Shown one piece after another: positions 24,759 to 31,452 of a stretch of 31,452 bases of DNA. The position numbers were made by a program, and so were the translations under genes. Source of the DNA: JADFRG01 sp048054495. Its GTDB lineage: Bacteria > Chloroflexota > Anaerolineae > Anaerolineales > E44-bin32. Positions within the stretch are counted from its first letter, which is position 1. Every line of letters begins with the position of its first letter. Location: the NCBI GenBank assembly GCA_048054495.1, contig JBGMQN010000019.1, positions 1 through 31,452 of the forward strand, read 5' to 3'. The notes below the pieces were generated by a model that was given only the letters and a program-made list of their open reading frames with translations, did no database searches and was not told the DNA's origin.

Positions 24759-24797
24759 GAGATTCCTTCTCATACATGAAGATTTCATGGGAATCTC
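24759..24797. promoter_or_regulatory. Bulged inverted repeat in the LCP/lacD divergent region
   Basis: In the 330-bp region between the divergent LCP and lacD genes, GAGATTCC (24759-24766) pairs with GGAATCTC (24790-24797), and CATGAA (24775-24780) pairs with TTCATG (24784-24789) around a GAT loop. The two stems stack into 14 bp with one 8-nt bulge on the left side. It may be an operator or an RNA leader. The rest of the region is AT-richer than its surroundings and holds no convincing gene. A TAGAAT at 24934-24939 and AGGAGG at 24954-24959 lie just before lacD. Confidence 0.45.
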
Positions 24798-24963
24798 CAA
24801 GCTGAAACTATCGCTTTCTGCGGCTGAGATAGGCAGCTGTGAGGAGGGGTACACTTCCCATTCGTATAGTGGAGTCGGAGTGATTCACTGCGCAAATCCT
24901 ATGGATAGGCGAAGGGACTCCCTTCACTCTCGGTAGAATAAGTATCTTGCTCCAGGAGGTTAG

Positions 24964-26111
24964 ATGGATAAGTTGCTAAGTCTTGGGAAGCTGCGCGGAC
25001 TACAGGAGATCGCAAATCCGCATGACCTCTTCACCATCACGGCCCTCGATCATCGCGGCTCACTTCAAAGGGCGCTAAATCCCGAGGATCCGAAATCGGT
25101 CGGTTACCAGGACATGGTCGATTACAAGGTGAAGCTGTTGAATGCCCTCGCTCCGCATTCCAGCGCAGTCCTGATCGACCCCGTGTTCGGCGCCGCGCCG
25201 GCCTTGCAGGGCAACCACATTTCGGGATCCCAGGGGTTTCTGGTTAGCCTAGAGGCGACAGGCTACACAGATTCTGAAGGCGATCGCGTCACGGCTGTTG
25301 CCGAAGGCTGGGGTGTGGATAAGATCAAGCGCATGGGCGCCTCGGCGGTGAAGATTCTGCTCTACTACAACCCGGGGAGCGCCACCGCCAAGCAGCAGGA
25401 GCAATTTATCGTACAGGCCGCTGAAGAATGTCGCGTGCATGACATTCCCATGCTTGTGGAACCGATGACCTATAACATTGTCGATGGCCCCAAAAAGGGT
25501 ACCGCCGAGTTTGCAGAACTCAAGCCCGAGATGGTGATCGAAACCGCCCGCCAGCTGTGCCCCCTGGGCATCGATGTACTCAAGGCCGAATTTCCGGCCG
25601 ATCCAGACTTTGAGAAGGACGAGGCCAAGATGGCCGATCAATGCAAGCAGCTAACCGAGGTGGCCGAAGTGCCATGGGTGCTGCTCAGCGCAGGAGTCGG
25701 TTACGACACGTTTAACCTGCAGACTAGATTGGCGTGTGAAAACGGAGCCTCCGGCTTCCTGGCCGGCCGCGCGATCTGGCAGGAAGCACCTGGGCTTCCC
25801 GCGGCAGAGCAGGAGCATTTCCTCACCTCGACGGCCGTGGGGCGACTCGAGGAATTGACCTCCATCGCCAACGGCAGCGGGCGACCCTGGACGAGCGTGT
25901 ATTCCGGAGAGCTTNNNNNNNNNNNNNNNNNNNNNNNNNNNNNNNNNNNNNNNNNNNNNNNNNNNNNNNNNNNNNNNNNNNNNNNNNNNNNNNNNNNNNN
26001 NNNNNNNNNNNNNNCTCCATCGCCAACGGCAGCGGGCGACCCTGGACGAGCGTGTATTCCGGAGAGCTTAAGGCGATCGATGTTGCGGAGGGTTGGCAGG
26101 CAAGATACTAG
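24964..26111 (+). CDS. lacD: LacD-type tagatose-1,6-bisphosphate aldolase (interrupted by assembly gap)
   Basis: A class I aldolase of the DeoC/FbaB/LacD family. Landmarks are ITALDHRGSL near the N-terminus, LIDPVFG near 71, the phosphate/active-site Lys130 in ASAVKILLYY, the Schiff-base Lys207 in GIDVLKAEFP, LSAGVGYDTF near 241, and FLAGRAIWQEA. It would cleave tagatose-1,6-bisphosphate, or a close relative such as sulfofructose phosphate, into three-carbon units; specificity within the family cannot be settled here. A 100-N gap lies near the 3' end with identical 55-bp flanks. Collapsing 155 bp gives 993 bp and 330 residues ending KAIDVAEGWQARY, the normal family length. AGGAGG lies 4 nt before the ATG. 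No kinase or sugar transporter is nearby. Confidence 0.9.
25860..26069. other. Second assembly gap flanked by identical 55-bp copies
   Basis: Bases 25860-25914 equal 26015-26069 with exactly 100 Ns between, the same geometry as the gap at 8574. Collapsing it restores the lacD frame and its natural stop at 26109-26111. Confidence 0.92.
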
Positions 26112-26260
26112 CTCGAGATCGCGCCAACGACTTCAGCGCTTCTCCTTGGTATGAGCCTGCCCAAACCCTGATTGCTCGTCTCCTACAAACCACTTCTAAG
26201 CCGAAGTTCCCCAAAGGGCGGGCAATTCCGTAGCGTGCGCTTCTGGGACCATAGCGCAAA

Positions 26261-26288
26261 TTGCGCCTGGCCTCTCGGTAGCTACAAT
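26261..26288 (+). promoter_or_regulatory. Promoter of the zinc-ribbon membrane protein
   Basis: TTGCGC (26261-26266), a 16-bp spacer and TACAAT (26283-26288) end 10 nt before the ATG at 26299. No Shine-Dalgarno lies between, so the transcript is probably leaderless or nearly so. Confidence 0.5.
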
Positions 26289-26298
26289 AATCTATGGA

Positions 26299-27546
26299 AT
26301 GCGAGATTGTCCGAATTGCTCCCAGCAGATTCAGGACGAGGCGATTTATTGCCGGCATTGTCACACTGAGCTTGAGCCGCCGCTCTGGCTCACGTCGATG
26401 CGCAAGTGTCCCTACTGCGCGGAGTGGATCGAAAACGACTTAGAGCAGTGCAGGTACTGTGATCGGGCCGTATTTGCTGCGGAAGCGCAGCACGCAGCGC
26501 CCTTTGTAGATATCACTTCGACCCCGGACGATTTTGCCCAGTCGCTCAGGCAAGATCTGCTCGACGATGACTCTGATGAAGCGGACGCCATAGCTGCCGC
26601 CGCAGCGGAATTCGAGGCGGAGGAGCTGAGCGTACCTCCCGCAGGGTTCGGTGCGGAGTCGTTTCTCTACCCCGATCGGGCTGAGGAGGGCGCCCTGCAC
26701 GACCCTGAACCGGAACCCTCGTTCTACGACGAGCCTCAGTCGGAGCTCCGCCGCTCACTCTACGATGAGCCCGAACTCTTAGAAGAGCCTGAGCTCGCTG
26801 AAGAGCTCTCAGCCTATGACGTACCTGGGACCGAGTATGTCGAGGCTCCAGTCCCAGGTGGGGATTCAAGTATCTGGATGACGGGAGCCGAGGGGGAGGG
26901 AACCGGACCGCTCGTCGAACAAACGGATGACTTCGGACGATCGGCAGCAGGCACTGAGGGTGTCAGCGAATTAAGAGCAGTAGTCTCAGGACCTCCGGGC
27001 AGGATACGACGCGCGGCCGGGAGGGTGGTGAGAATGTTAATCATCGTCGCGGTATTGGGTGCTGCGTTGTGGGGTCTTTTTGCACTCTCTCAGGGTCCGG
27101 TAGGTGCTTTCATCACGGAAGCGCTCGCCACAGATGTTCCCACAGAAACGCCGATTCCAGAGCCCACCCCGACTCGGCGCCCAGCCCCCACATTGCCGCC
27201 GGTTACCGAGGAAACTGCGATCCTACCGACGGAGATCGGTGGGAGACCCTCCTCGGAATCAGGGTGTGTATTGTGGGATGCCGTTACACTCGATGATGAG
27301 GGGGCCGAGCTCTGTGTCTACGGCGTAATTAAGCGCTGGTGGGCGGGCGACGAGATTCCATTCGTAGCCATATTTAGCGAAGAAGCTGGCACGTTTGCCA
27401 TTATCGATCGCACCACCAGGCATCCCGTGGGTCCGGGAAGTTGCATCCTGGCCCGCGGAACGGTCGAGATCATGGGCGGAACTCGGCCGAATATCGACGC
27501 GCAGGGCGTGCTTGAGGCGTGTCCGGAGGATTTCGTCGACGAGTAG
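26299..27546 (+). CDS. Double zinc-ribbon, single-pass membrane protein with C-terminal OB-like domain
   Basis: A 415-residue protein of unknown function. Two CxxC-x10-CxxC zinc ribbons occupy the N-terminus (Cys4/7/18/21 and Cys37/40/51/54). An acidic, disordered segment (about 70-225) follows with repeated DEP/EEPEL units. A basic patch precedes one membrane helix (about 245-265). Outside is a Pro/Thr stalk (about 280-310) and a compact C-terminal domain (about 320-410) with four cysteines (323, 339, 382, 408). Its strand pattern (CVYGVIKRWW, FVAIFSEE, FAIIDRT, SCILARGTVEIMGG) resembles an OB fold, an inference from pattern only. The topology puts zinc ribbons in the cytosol and a probably disulphide-stabilised OB-like domain outside. 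It stands alone, downstream of lacD by 187 bp. Confidence 0.78.
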   Translation: MRDCPNCSQQIQDEAIYCRHCHTELEPPLWLTSMRKCPYCAEWIENDLEQCRYCDRAVFAAEAQHAAPFVDITSTPDDFAQSLRQDLLDDDSDEADAIAAAAAEFEAEELSVPPAGFGAESFLYPDRAEEGALHDPEPEPSFYDEPQSELRRSLYDEPELLEEPELAEELSAYDVPGTEYVEAPVPGGDSSIWMTGAEGEGTGPLVEQTDDFGRSAAGTEGVSELRAVVSGPPGRIRRAAGRVVRMLIIVAVLGAALWGLFALSQGPVGAFITEALATDVPTETPIPEPTPTRRPAPTLPPVTEETAILPTEIGGRPSSESGCVLWDAVTLDDEGAELCVYGVIKRWWAGDEIPFVAIFSEEAGTFAIIDRTTRHPVGPGSCILARGTVEIMGGTRPNIDAQGVLEACPEDFVDE

Positions 27547-27950
27547 GGTTCTTCCCAGGAGCTCTGTTATCTGCTGCTAGCTCGACGACCAGGAGGGTAG
27601 CTTGGAACGCTGCCTTGACGGTCCGGAATTCGGCCTCATAACGCAGCAGGTCCTCGGTTTTCATGGCACTAACTCTAGCCTGATTTCCGAACCATATCCA
27701 TCCCATCCGCGGGGGATTTGAAAATCGACTTTGGCCGGATCGATTTGGGTGTAAGTTCACTGTAAGGAACTAGCGCGCTCGCTCGTGATAAATTAGGGTA
27801 GCAAACCGGCTCCGACCATAGCGCCCTCCAGAAAACATATTTGTCGGTTTGCTCTCCTCCTCAACTGACCCCCATCTAACGCTGGGGGTCAGATGCCTTA
27901 AAGCAACCTTGTGATCTTTGCAGGGGATGTGACCGAAGGTAATTCGGGCG
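27547..27950. other. Intergenic region with one perfect hairpin
   Basis: No convincing gene occupies the 400 bp between the convergent zinc-ribbon and GT4 genes. TGACCCCC at 27866-27873 pairs with GGGGGTCA at 27884-27891 around a 10-nt loop. It lies 60 bp beyond the GT4 stop on the minus strand and may end that transcript, though no T-tract follows. A minus-strand frame beginning at 27666 runs into the zinc-ribbon gene and has no ribosome binding site. Confidence 0.5.
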
Positions 27951-29210
27951 CTACTGACCCGCAGACTGAGCCCGCTCGCTCTCGCCTGCGAGCTCCTCGT
28001 ACACCTCGATCGTGCGCTCAGCGACCCTACCCCACTTGAACTTACGGGCATACTTCGCGGCCTGTTGGCCCATCCGACGGAGTTCGGCGTCATTCTCAAG
28101 CAGGTGCTGCAGCTTATCCGCCAACGCCTGAGGGGCAGCCGTGGGAACGTGGAGTCCGGTCTCACCATTCTTGACCAGAAAGACCAGACCGCCGGTCTCG
28201 GAGGCGACTACCGGCGTACCACAAGCCATGGCTTCGAGCGCGACAAGCCCGAACGATTCGTAGTGTGAGGGCATGACCACGATCTCCGCCGCGGAGTAGT
28301 AGTACTGCAACACGTCCTGGTCGCGTCTTCCAAGAAATGTGACCTCGTCCTCCAGCTCCAATTCGCTCGTTAATGCCTTGAGACGGTTCATCTCAGCGGT
28401 AATCTCATCCGGGTTCGCATCGGGCTCTCCGCCGATCACCATCAAGTGCAGATCGTGCTGGCCGCGCTGATAGAGCAGCGCCATGGCGTTCAAGAGTGAG
28501 TCGAGCCCCTTAAGCGGTTCGATTCTCCCCACGAATAGAATGATGCGCCGATCACCCGTCGCCTCCACGAACTCTCTGGCCTCCTCGACCGGTATTGGAT
28601 AGAAGTGGGCGGTGTCGACCCCGGGCTCGATGATCTCCACCTTGTCGGTCTCCTGGCGATAGAGCCAGCGAAATTGGGCCAGCTCGGCCTCGGTTGAGGC
28701 AATGATCCGGTCTGCCACGGCAAGCAAGCGTCTCTCACTATCGAGCCTGGCAGGGGAGGCCGTTTCAGATGGGCTGCGCGCCACCTGATTTTTCATTTCT
28801 CCCAGGGTGTGGAACATTTGGATGAAGGGGGCGCCCCACTCTTCCCTCAGCAGCAGTGCGGCTTCCCCACTGAGCCAGTAGTGGCTGTGGATCACGTCGT
28901 AGTGCAGATCCTTGCTTTCGGAGAAATTCTTTATCCAGCTGACGTAATCCGTCAGGTAGTTGGGGAGGTCATCCTTTGGGAGGGGGTTCTCCGGACCGGA
29001 GGGCACATGCACCACCCGGTTGCCATAGCCCAGATCATGCAGCACATGGGGCACCTGCTCGTCCTGCGACCTGGTGAAGACATCCGCGCCCACGCCGCGC
29101 CGGCCGAGGGAACGCACGAGCTCACGGACGTACACGTTCATACCACCTGCTTCCTTGCCTCCGAGAGTGGCGAGCGGGCAGGTGTGATAGGAAAGCATCG
29201 CGATTCGCAT
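27951..29210 (-). CDS. GT4-family glycosyltransferase (MshA / sucrose-phosphate-synthase-like)
   Basis: A 419-residue retaining GT-B glycosyltransferase. The N-terminal acceptor domain has GGKEAGGMNVYVREL and HSHYWLSGE, hallmarks of the MshA and sucrose-phosphate synthase branch. The donor domain has FVGRIEPLKGLD and the EX7E motif in ESFGLVALEAMACGTPVVAS, which positions the nucleotide-sugar phosphates. It transfers a sugar from a nucleotide donor in the cytosol; acceptor choice (inositol phosphate, fructose phosphate or another) cannot be decided. The frame is open for 45 codons before the ATG at 29210, but the family fold begins there (MRIAMLSYH), and a GATAAT box lies 6 nt upstream, suggesting a leaderless mRNA. 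Confidence 0.88.
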   Translation of the reverse strand: MRIAMLSYHTCPLATLGGKEAGGMNVYVRELVRSLGRRGVGADVFTRSQDEQVPHVLHDLGYGNRVVHVPSGPENPLPKDDLPNYLTDYVSWIKNFSESKDLHYDVIHSHYWLSGEAALLLREEWGAPFIQMFHTLGEMKNQVARSPSETASPARLDSERRLLAVADRIIASTEAELAQFRWLYRQETDKVEIIEPGVDTAHFYPIPVEEAREFVEATGDRRIILFVGRIEPLKGLDSLLNAMALLYQRGQHDLHLMVIGGEPDANPDEITAEMNRLKALTSELELEDEVTFLGRRDQDVLQYYYSAAEIVVMPSHYESFGLVALEAMACGTPVVASETGGLVFLVKNGETGLHVPTAAPQALADKLQHLLENDAELRRMGQQAAKYARKFKWGRVAERTIEVYEELAGESERAQSAGQ

Positions 29211-29216
29211 GGTGTG

Positions 29217-29245
29217 ATTATCACCGCTCAACGCGGTATTTTCCA
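29217..29245 (-). promoter_or_regulatory. Leaderless-type promoter of the GT4 gene
   Basis: On the minus strand TGGAAA (29240-29245), a 17-bp spacer and GATAAT (29217-29222) end six bases before the ATG at 29210. No Shine-Dalgarno fits, so translation probably begins at or near the 5' end. Confidence 0.5.
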
Positions 29246-29255
29246 GAGGGGTTGG

Positions 29256-29370
29256 TATAATCCCGCGCGTCCCGCAAGACCGGACATGCTCGCATAGCCA
29301 AGCGGCAGCCATCGAGAGACCTTCACGGCATGGCTTCGGACGCAATGATTATGGCTATGCGCAGCTGGTT
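29256..29370 (+). ncRNA. Possible structured RNA upstream of tRNA-Thr
   Basis: A perfect TATAAT (29256-29261) faces the tRNA gene. It is followed by a 9-bp perfect inverted repeat (CGCATAGCC at 29291-29299, GGCTATGCG at 29353-29361) enclosing a 6-bp one (AGCCAT at 29307-29312, ATGGCT at 29330-29335). It matches no RNA family I recognise and is not a tRNA: no paired acceptor stem or T-arm. It may only be a structured 5' leader of the tRNA transcript. Confidence 0.3.
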
Positions 29371-29393
29371 AGACCGGTCCAAAGGGCGACTGC

Positions 29394-29466
29394 GCCACCA
29401 TAGCTCAGCTGGCAGAGCGAGCGCTTCGTAAGCGTTAGGTCGCCGGTTCGATTCCGGCTGGTGGCT
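29394..29466 (+). tRNA. tRNA-Thr (anticodon CGT)
   Basis: The full cloverleaf is visible. Acceptor stem GCCACCA (29394-29400) pairs with TGGTGGC (29459-29465). The D-arm is GCTC...GC, the anticodon loop TTCGTAA holds anticodon CGT at 29427-29429, and the T-arm GCCGG-TTCGATT-CCGGC follows. The discriminator is T, as usual for threonine. CCA is not encoded. It reads ACG codons. Confidence 0.95.
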
Positions 29467-29505
29467 CCTGGATGAGTTGAGAACGCTATCGGCCCACCCT
29501 CTTTT

Positions 29506-29532
29506 CGCGAGCCCGAACGCTTAGGGCTCGCG
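29506..29532 (+). terminator. Hairpin between tRNA-Thr and the YbaK gene
   Basis: CGCGAGCCC at 29506-29514 pairs perfectly with GGGCTCGCG at 29524-29532 around a 9-nt loop, 39 bp after the tRNA and 10 bp before the next ATG. It probably ends the tRNA transcript or sits in the leader of the following gene; there is no T-tract. Confidence 0.5.
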
Positions 29533-29542
29533 CACCCTAACC

Positions 29543-30019
29543 ATGGCAGAAATCTCACCCAGCATGCAGCGCGTGCAGGAGGCTCTGGATCGGTCAGGGC
29601 TTTCACTAGAGGTGGTTGAACTACCTCAGAGCACCCGCACCGCACAGGAAGCTGCGGATGCGGTTGGCTGCCAGCTGGGGCAGATTGTGAAATCCTTGGT
29701 ATTCCGCGGTCCCGATTCCGACCGCCCTTATCTGGTGCTGGTGAGCGGCCACAATCGCGCAGATCTCGAGCGTGTAAGTCAGCTGGTGGGAGAGTCGGTA
29801 CGAATGGCGGACGCCAACTTCGTGCGCGAGGTAACCGGCTTCAGCATCGGCGGAGTGGCGCCGATTGGACTGCCGGAGTCGATACGGACTTTAATCGACC
29901 GGGACTTGCTGCAGTACGAGACAATTTGGGCCGCAGCGGGCACGCCGCGCTCGATTTTCAGCTTATCGCCCGATGATCTTCGACAACTCACCGCGGGCCA
30001 GGTAGCAAGCATCTGCTGA
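29543..30019 (+). CDS. YbaK/ProX-type aminoacyl-tRNA deacylase
   Basis: A 158-residue single-domain protein of the YbaK/EbsC superfamily, which hydrolyses mischarged aminoacyl-tRNAs in trans. Conserved features are TRTAQEAADAVGCQLGQIVKSL with the essential Lys at about 50, LVSGHNRADLERV, the GFSIGGVAPIG loop near 110, and WAAAGTPRSIFSLSPDDL at the end. The length is normal for free-standing members. Substrate (Cys-, Ala- or other mischarged tRNA) cannot be assigned. The ATG at 29543 has no obvious ribosome binding site and lies 10 bp after a hairpin. Confidence 0.88.
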   Translation: MAEISPSMQRVQEALDRSGLSLEVVELPQSTRTAQEAADAVGCQLGQIVKSLVFRGPDSDRPYLVLVSGHNRADLERVSQLVGESVRMADANFVREVTGFSIGGVAPIGLPESIRTLIDRDLLQYETIWAAAGTPRSIFSLSPDDLRQLTAGQVASIC

Positions 30020-30049
30020 TCGCGCTCGCATCCCCGGCAGACCGCACCG

Positions 30050-30055
30050 TATAAT
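30050..30055 (+). promoter_or_regulatory. TATAAT box six bases before udk
   Basis: A perfect TATAAT ends six bases before the udk ATG at 30062, leaving no space for a Shine-Dalgarno. The -35 is poor. The udk transcript is probably leaderless. Confidence 0.55.
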
Positions 30056-30061
30056 TCGCCC

Positions 30062-30694
30062 ATGACCGACAGATCGCCGCCGCTCGTGATCGGCATCGCG
30101 GGCGGAACCGGCTCGGGCAAGACCACGATTGCGGAAGTCGTACTGCGCCGCATCGGCGCCGAACACATCGCATTTCTCCCACACGACGCGTACTACCGTG
30201 ACCTGAATGACCTTCCCCTGGCTCAGCGGGATTCGGTCAACTTCGATCACCCCGACTCGCTCGACACCGACCTCATCATTGAGCATATCGAGCAGCTCAA
30301 GACCTGGGAGACCGTAAGAGCCCCGGTTTACGATTTCACTCACCACGAACGGACCCAGGAAACACAAATTATTGAACCCCATCAGGTCATCCTGGTGGAG
30401 GGAATCCTGGTTTTTGTTGAGCCCAGACTGCGCGACATGTTTGATGTGAAGATCTATGTGGACACTCCGCCCGACATCCGCTTTATCCGGCGGCTGCAGC
30501 GGGACATTCAGGAGCGCGGTCGCTCGATGGAATCGGTCATCCAACAGTATGAGACGACCGTACGGCCAATGCACGAAGAGTTCGTCGAAACCTCAAAGCG
30601 TTTCGCCGATGTCATCATTCCGGAGGGTGGGCTGAATACGGTGGCGATGGATATGGTCGTTGCCCGCGTATCCGCCCTGCTCGACAGCCGATGA
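30062..30694 (+). CDS. udk: Uridine kinase
   Basis: A 210-residue cytosolic P-loop kinase that phosphorylates uridine and cytidine in pyrimidine salvage. The Walker A motif is GGTGSGKTT near 14-22. HDAYYRDL carries the catalytic and substrate-binding Asp/Tyr, then NFDHPDSLDTDL, APVYDFTHHER, VILVEGILVF (Walker B region) and RFIRRLQRDIQERGRS (lid arginines). Length and motif order match Udk. It starts from a leaderless-looking ATG and is followed 13 bp later by the cyclophilin gene, beginning a tight three-gene run. Confidence 0.94.
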   Translation: MTDRSPPLVIGIAGGTGSGKTTIAEVVLRRIGAEHIAFLPHDAYYRDLNDLPLAQRDSVNFDHPDSLDTDLIIEHIEQLKTWETVRAPVYDFTHHERTQETQIIEPHQVILVEGILVFVEPRLRDMFDVKIYVDTPPDIRFIRRLQRDIQERGRSMESVIQQYETTVRPMHEEFVETSKRFADVIIPEGGLNTVAMDMVVARVSALLDSR

Positions 30695-30707
30695 GAGGGA
30701 GGTAGAA

Positions 30708-31220
30708 ATGGGTTCACAGCAATATAGTTCTCCACCACCGATGACCGTTGACCCCGAGCGCACCTACAATGCCACGATCAAGACTGCCGGCGGGAATATT
30801 GAGCTGAGACTTTACGCGGACAAGGCGCCGCGCACGGTCAACAACTTCGCCTTCCTGGCACGCGAAGGCTTCTACGACGGCGTGATCTTCCATCGTGTGA
30901 TCAAGAACTTCATGGCGCAGACCGGCGACCCCACCGGCACAGGTACGGGAGGCCCCGGCTACAAATTCGAAGACGAATTCCATCCGGATTTACGCCACGA
31001 TGGCCCCGGCGTACTTTCTATGGCCAATTCTGGACCCGGCACTAATGGGTCGCAGTTTTTTATCACGCATATCGCAACCGACTGGCTTGACGACAAGCAC
31101 ACGGTCTTTGGATATGTGACCTCGGGAATGGATGTAGTCCTCGCAATTCCGGAGCGGGATCCGAGCGATCCCGGCTCGTCCGCGGTAGCCATCGAGGCGA
31201 TCGAGATCTCGAAACAGTGA
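30708..31220 (+). CDS. Cyclophilin-type peptidyl-prolyl isomerase
   Basis: A 170-residue cytosolic cyclophilin with no signal peptide. The active-site motifs are in order: NNFAFLAREGFYDGVIFHRVI (catalytic Arg in FHR), FMAQTGDPTGTGTGGPGY, LSMANSGPGTNGSQFFIT (Gln and Phe lining the proline pocket), and WLDDKHTVFGYV. It catalyses cis/trans proline isomerisation. I chose the ATG at 30708, which has GGGAGG five bases upstream. An earlier in-frame start at 30660 would overlap udk without a ribosome binding site. Its TGA overlaps the GTG of the next gene. Confidence 0.93.
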   Translation: MGSQQYSSPPPMTVDPERTYNATIKTAGGNIELRLYADKAPRTVNNFAFLAREGFYDGVIFHRVIKNFMAQTGDPTGTGTGGPGYKFEDEFHPDLRHDGPGVLSMANSGPGTNGSQFFITHIATDWLDDKHTVFGYVTSGMDVVLAIPERDPSDPGSSAVAIEAIEISKQ

Positions 31221-31452
31221 GCGAAGAGGTTCACCAGGAAGGAGAGCTGCACCAATACGATTGGCGCACCACCGCGCTGCGCGTGTTGGCGCTGGTGGCG
31301 GTGATCGCCATCTCGGTCGCGGGCTGGCTGCTAAAGGATGAGATCAAGAACTTTGAGGTTCTAGGATATCCCGGAATATTCTTGATCTCCCTTATTACGA
31401 ATGCCACCGTAGTGCTGCCTGCGCCCGGGTTCATCGTCACTCTGATCGCGGG
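31217..31452 (+). CDS. VTT/DedA-like membrane protein, N-terminal part (runs off window end)
   Basis: The GTG at 31217-31219 overlaps the cyclophilin stop as GTGA, and AGAT/GAAA purines precede it, which suits coupled translation. The 78 visible codons begin with an acidic leader and a membrane helix (about 20-40), then YPGIFLISLITNATVVLPAPG. That amphipathic re-entrant segment, with N-A-T and L-P-x-P-G, is typical of the VTT (SNARE-associated/DedA) family. Such proteins are lipid-scramblase-like or transporter-like, and the function of this one is open. The C-terminal part lies outside the window. Confidence 0.72.
   Translation, partial: MSEEVHQEGELHQYDWRTTALRVLALVAVIAISVAGWLLKDEIKNFEVLGYPGIFLISLITNATVVLPAPGFIVTLIA

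Noticed and set aside
24685..24936. Plus-strand frame of 83 codons upstream of lacD
   Set aside because: Lacks a convincing start and spans the bulged inverted repeat; residue composition looks non-coding.
27470..27760. Minus-strand frame of 96 codons, with an internal ATG at 27666
   Set aside because: It has no ribosome binding site, overlaps the 3' end of the zinc-ribbon gene and has no recognisable motif.
27770..27839. Short minus-strand peptide frame preceded by AGGAGG
   Set aside because: The spacing to the ATG is about 15 nt and only 22 codons follow; composition is not protein-like enough to call.
29291..29361. Possible degenerate tRNA before tRNA-Thr (ATAGCCAAGCGG resembles a D-arm)
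   Set aside because: No matching acceptor stem, anticodon arm or T-arm could be drawn; kept only as a generic structured-RNA candidate.

Overview
The window reads as ordinary, gene-dense chromosome from a high-GC bacterium, most likely a Chloroflexota (Anaerolineae-like) genome recovered from a metagenome. That assignment is inference. It rests on many lipoproteins with Thr/Pro-rich linkers just after the lipobox, extracytoplasmic WD40/BNR propellers, an LCP wall-polymer ligase, membrane-tethered zinc-ribbon and PASTA proteins, and -10 boxes lying only 6-12 nt upstream of start codons. There is no rRNA, CRISPR array, IS element, phage or defence cassette, and I do not see a clear undescribed multi-gene system.

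Layout. 1-3.2 kb: the start of a divergent lipoprotein gene, an ABC-2 permease frame lacking its N-terminal part, a strong hairpin, a 450-bp empty region and a DUF4173 membrane protein. 3.2-8.3 kb: two paralogous BNR-propeller lipoproteins (one alone, one fused to a seven-bladed WD40 domain) either side of an aldo/keto reductase, then a DUF1761 membrane protein. 8.3-15.8 kb: a two-domain META lipoprotein, an SDR oxidoreductase, a PlsC-like acyltransferase, an SLC13-type transporter with four RCK_C domains, and a secreted HEXXH metalloprotease lipoprotein. 15.8-19.6 kb: a minus-strand group of class I aminotransferase, TerC, PASTA lipoprotein and membrane-anchored trypsin-like protease. 19.7-24.6 kb: a TerB-like protein, soluble transhydrogenase SthA, and an LCP ligase followed by a TPR membrane protein. 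24.9-31.4 kb: a LacD-type aldolase, a zinc-ribbon single-pass membrane protein, a GT4 glycosyltransferase, tRNA-Thr(CGT), a YbaK-type deacylase, and a tight udk - cyclophilin - VTT/DedA run leaving the window.

Two technical points affect reading. Both 100-N gaps (8574-8673 and 25915-26014) are flanked by identical 55-bp sequences. Deleting the Ns plus one copy (155 bp) restores an intact frame in both genes, so they look like unmerged k-mer overlaps rather than missing sequence. Several starts are also unusual: an apparent ATA start with a perfect Shine-Dalgarno (TerB-like), a CTG start (LCP), a TTG start (BNR lipoprotein), and several leaderless-looking ATGs.

The common theme is the cell envelope: lipoproteins, surface propellers, wall-polymer attachment, and anchored or secreted proteases. 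Mixed in are central redox and sugar enzymes (SthA, LacD, Udk) and translation quality control (YbaK, tRNA-Thr).
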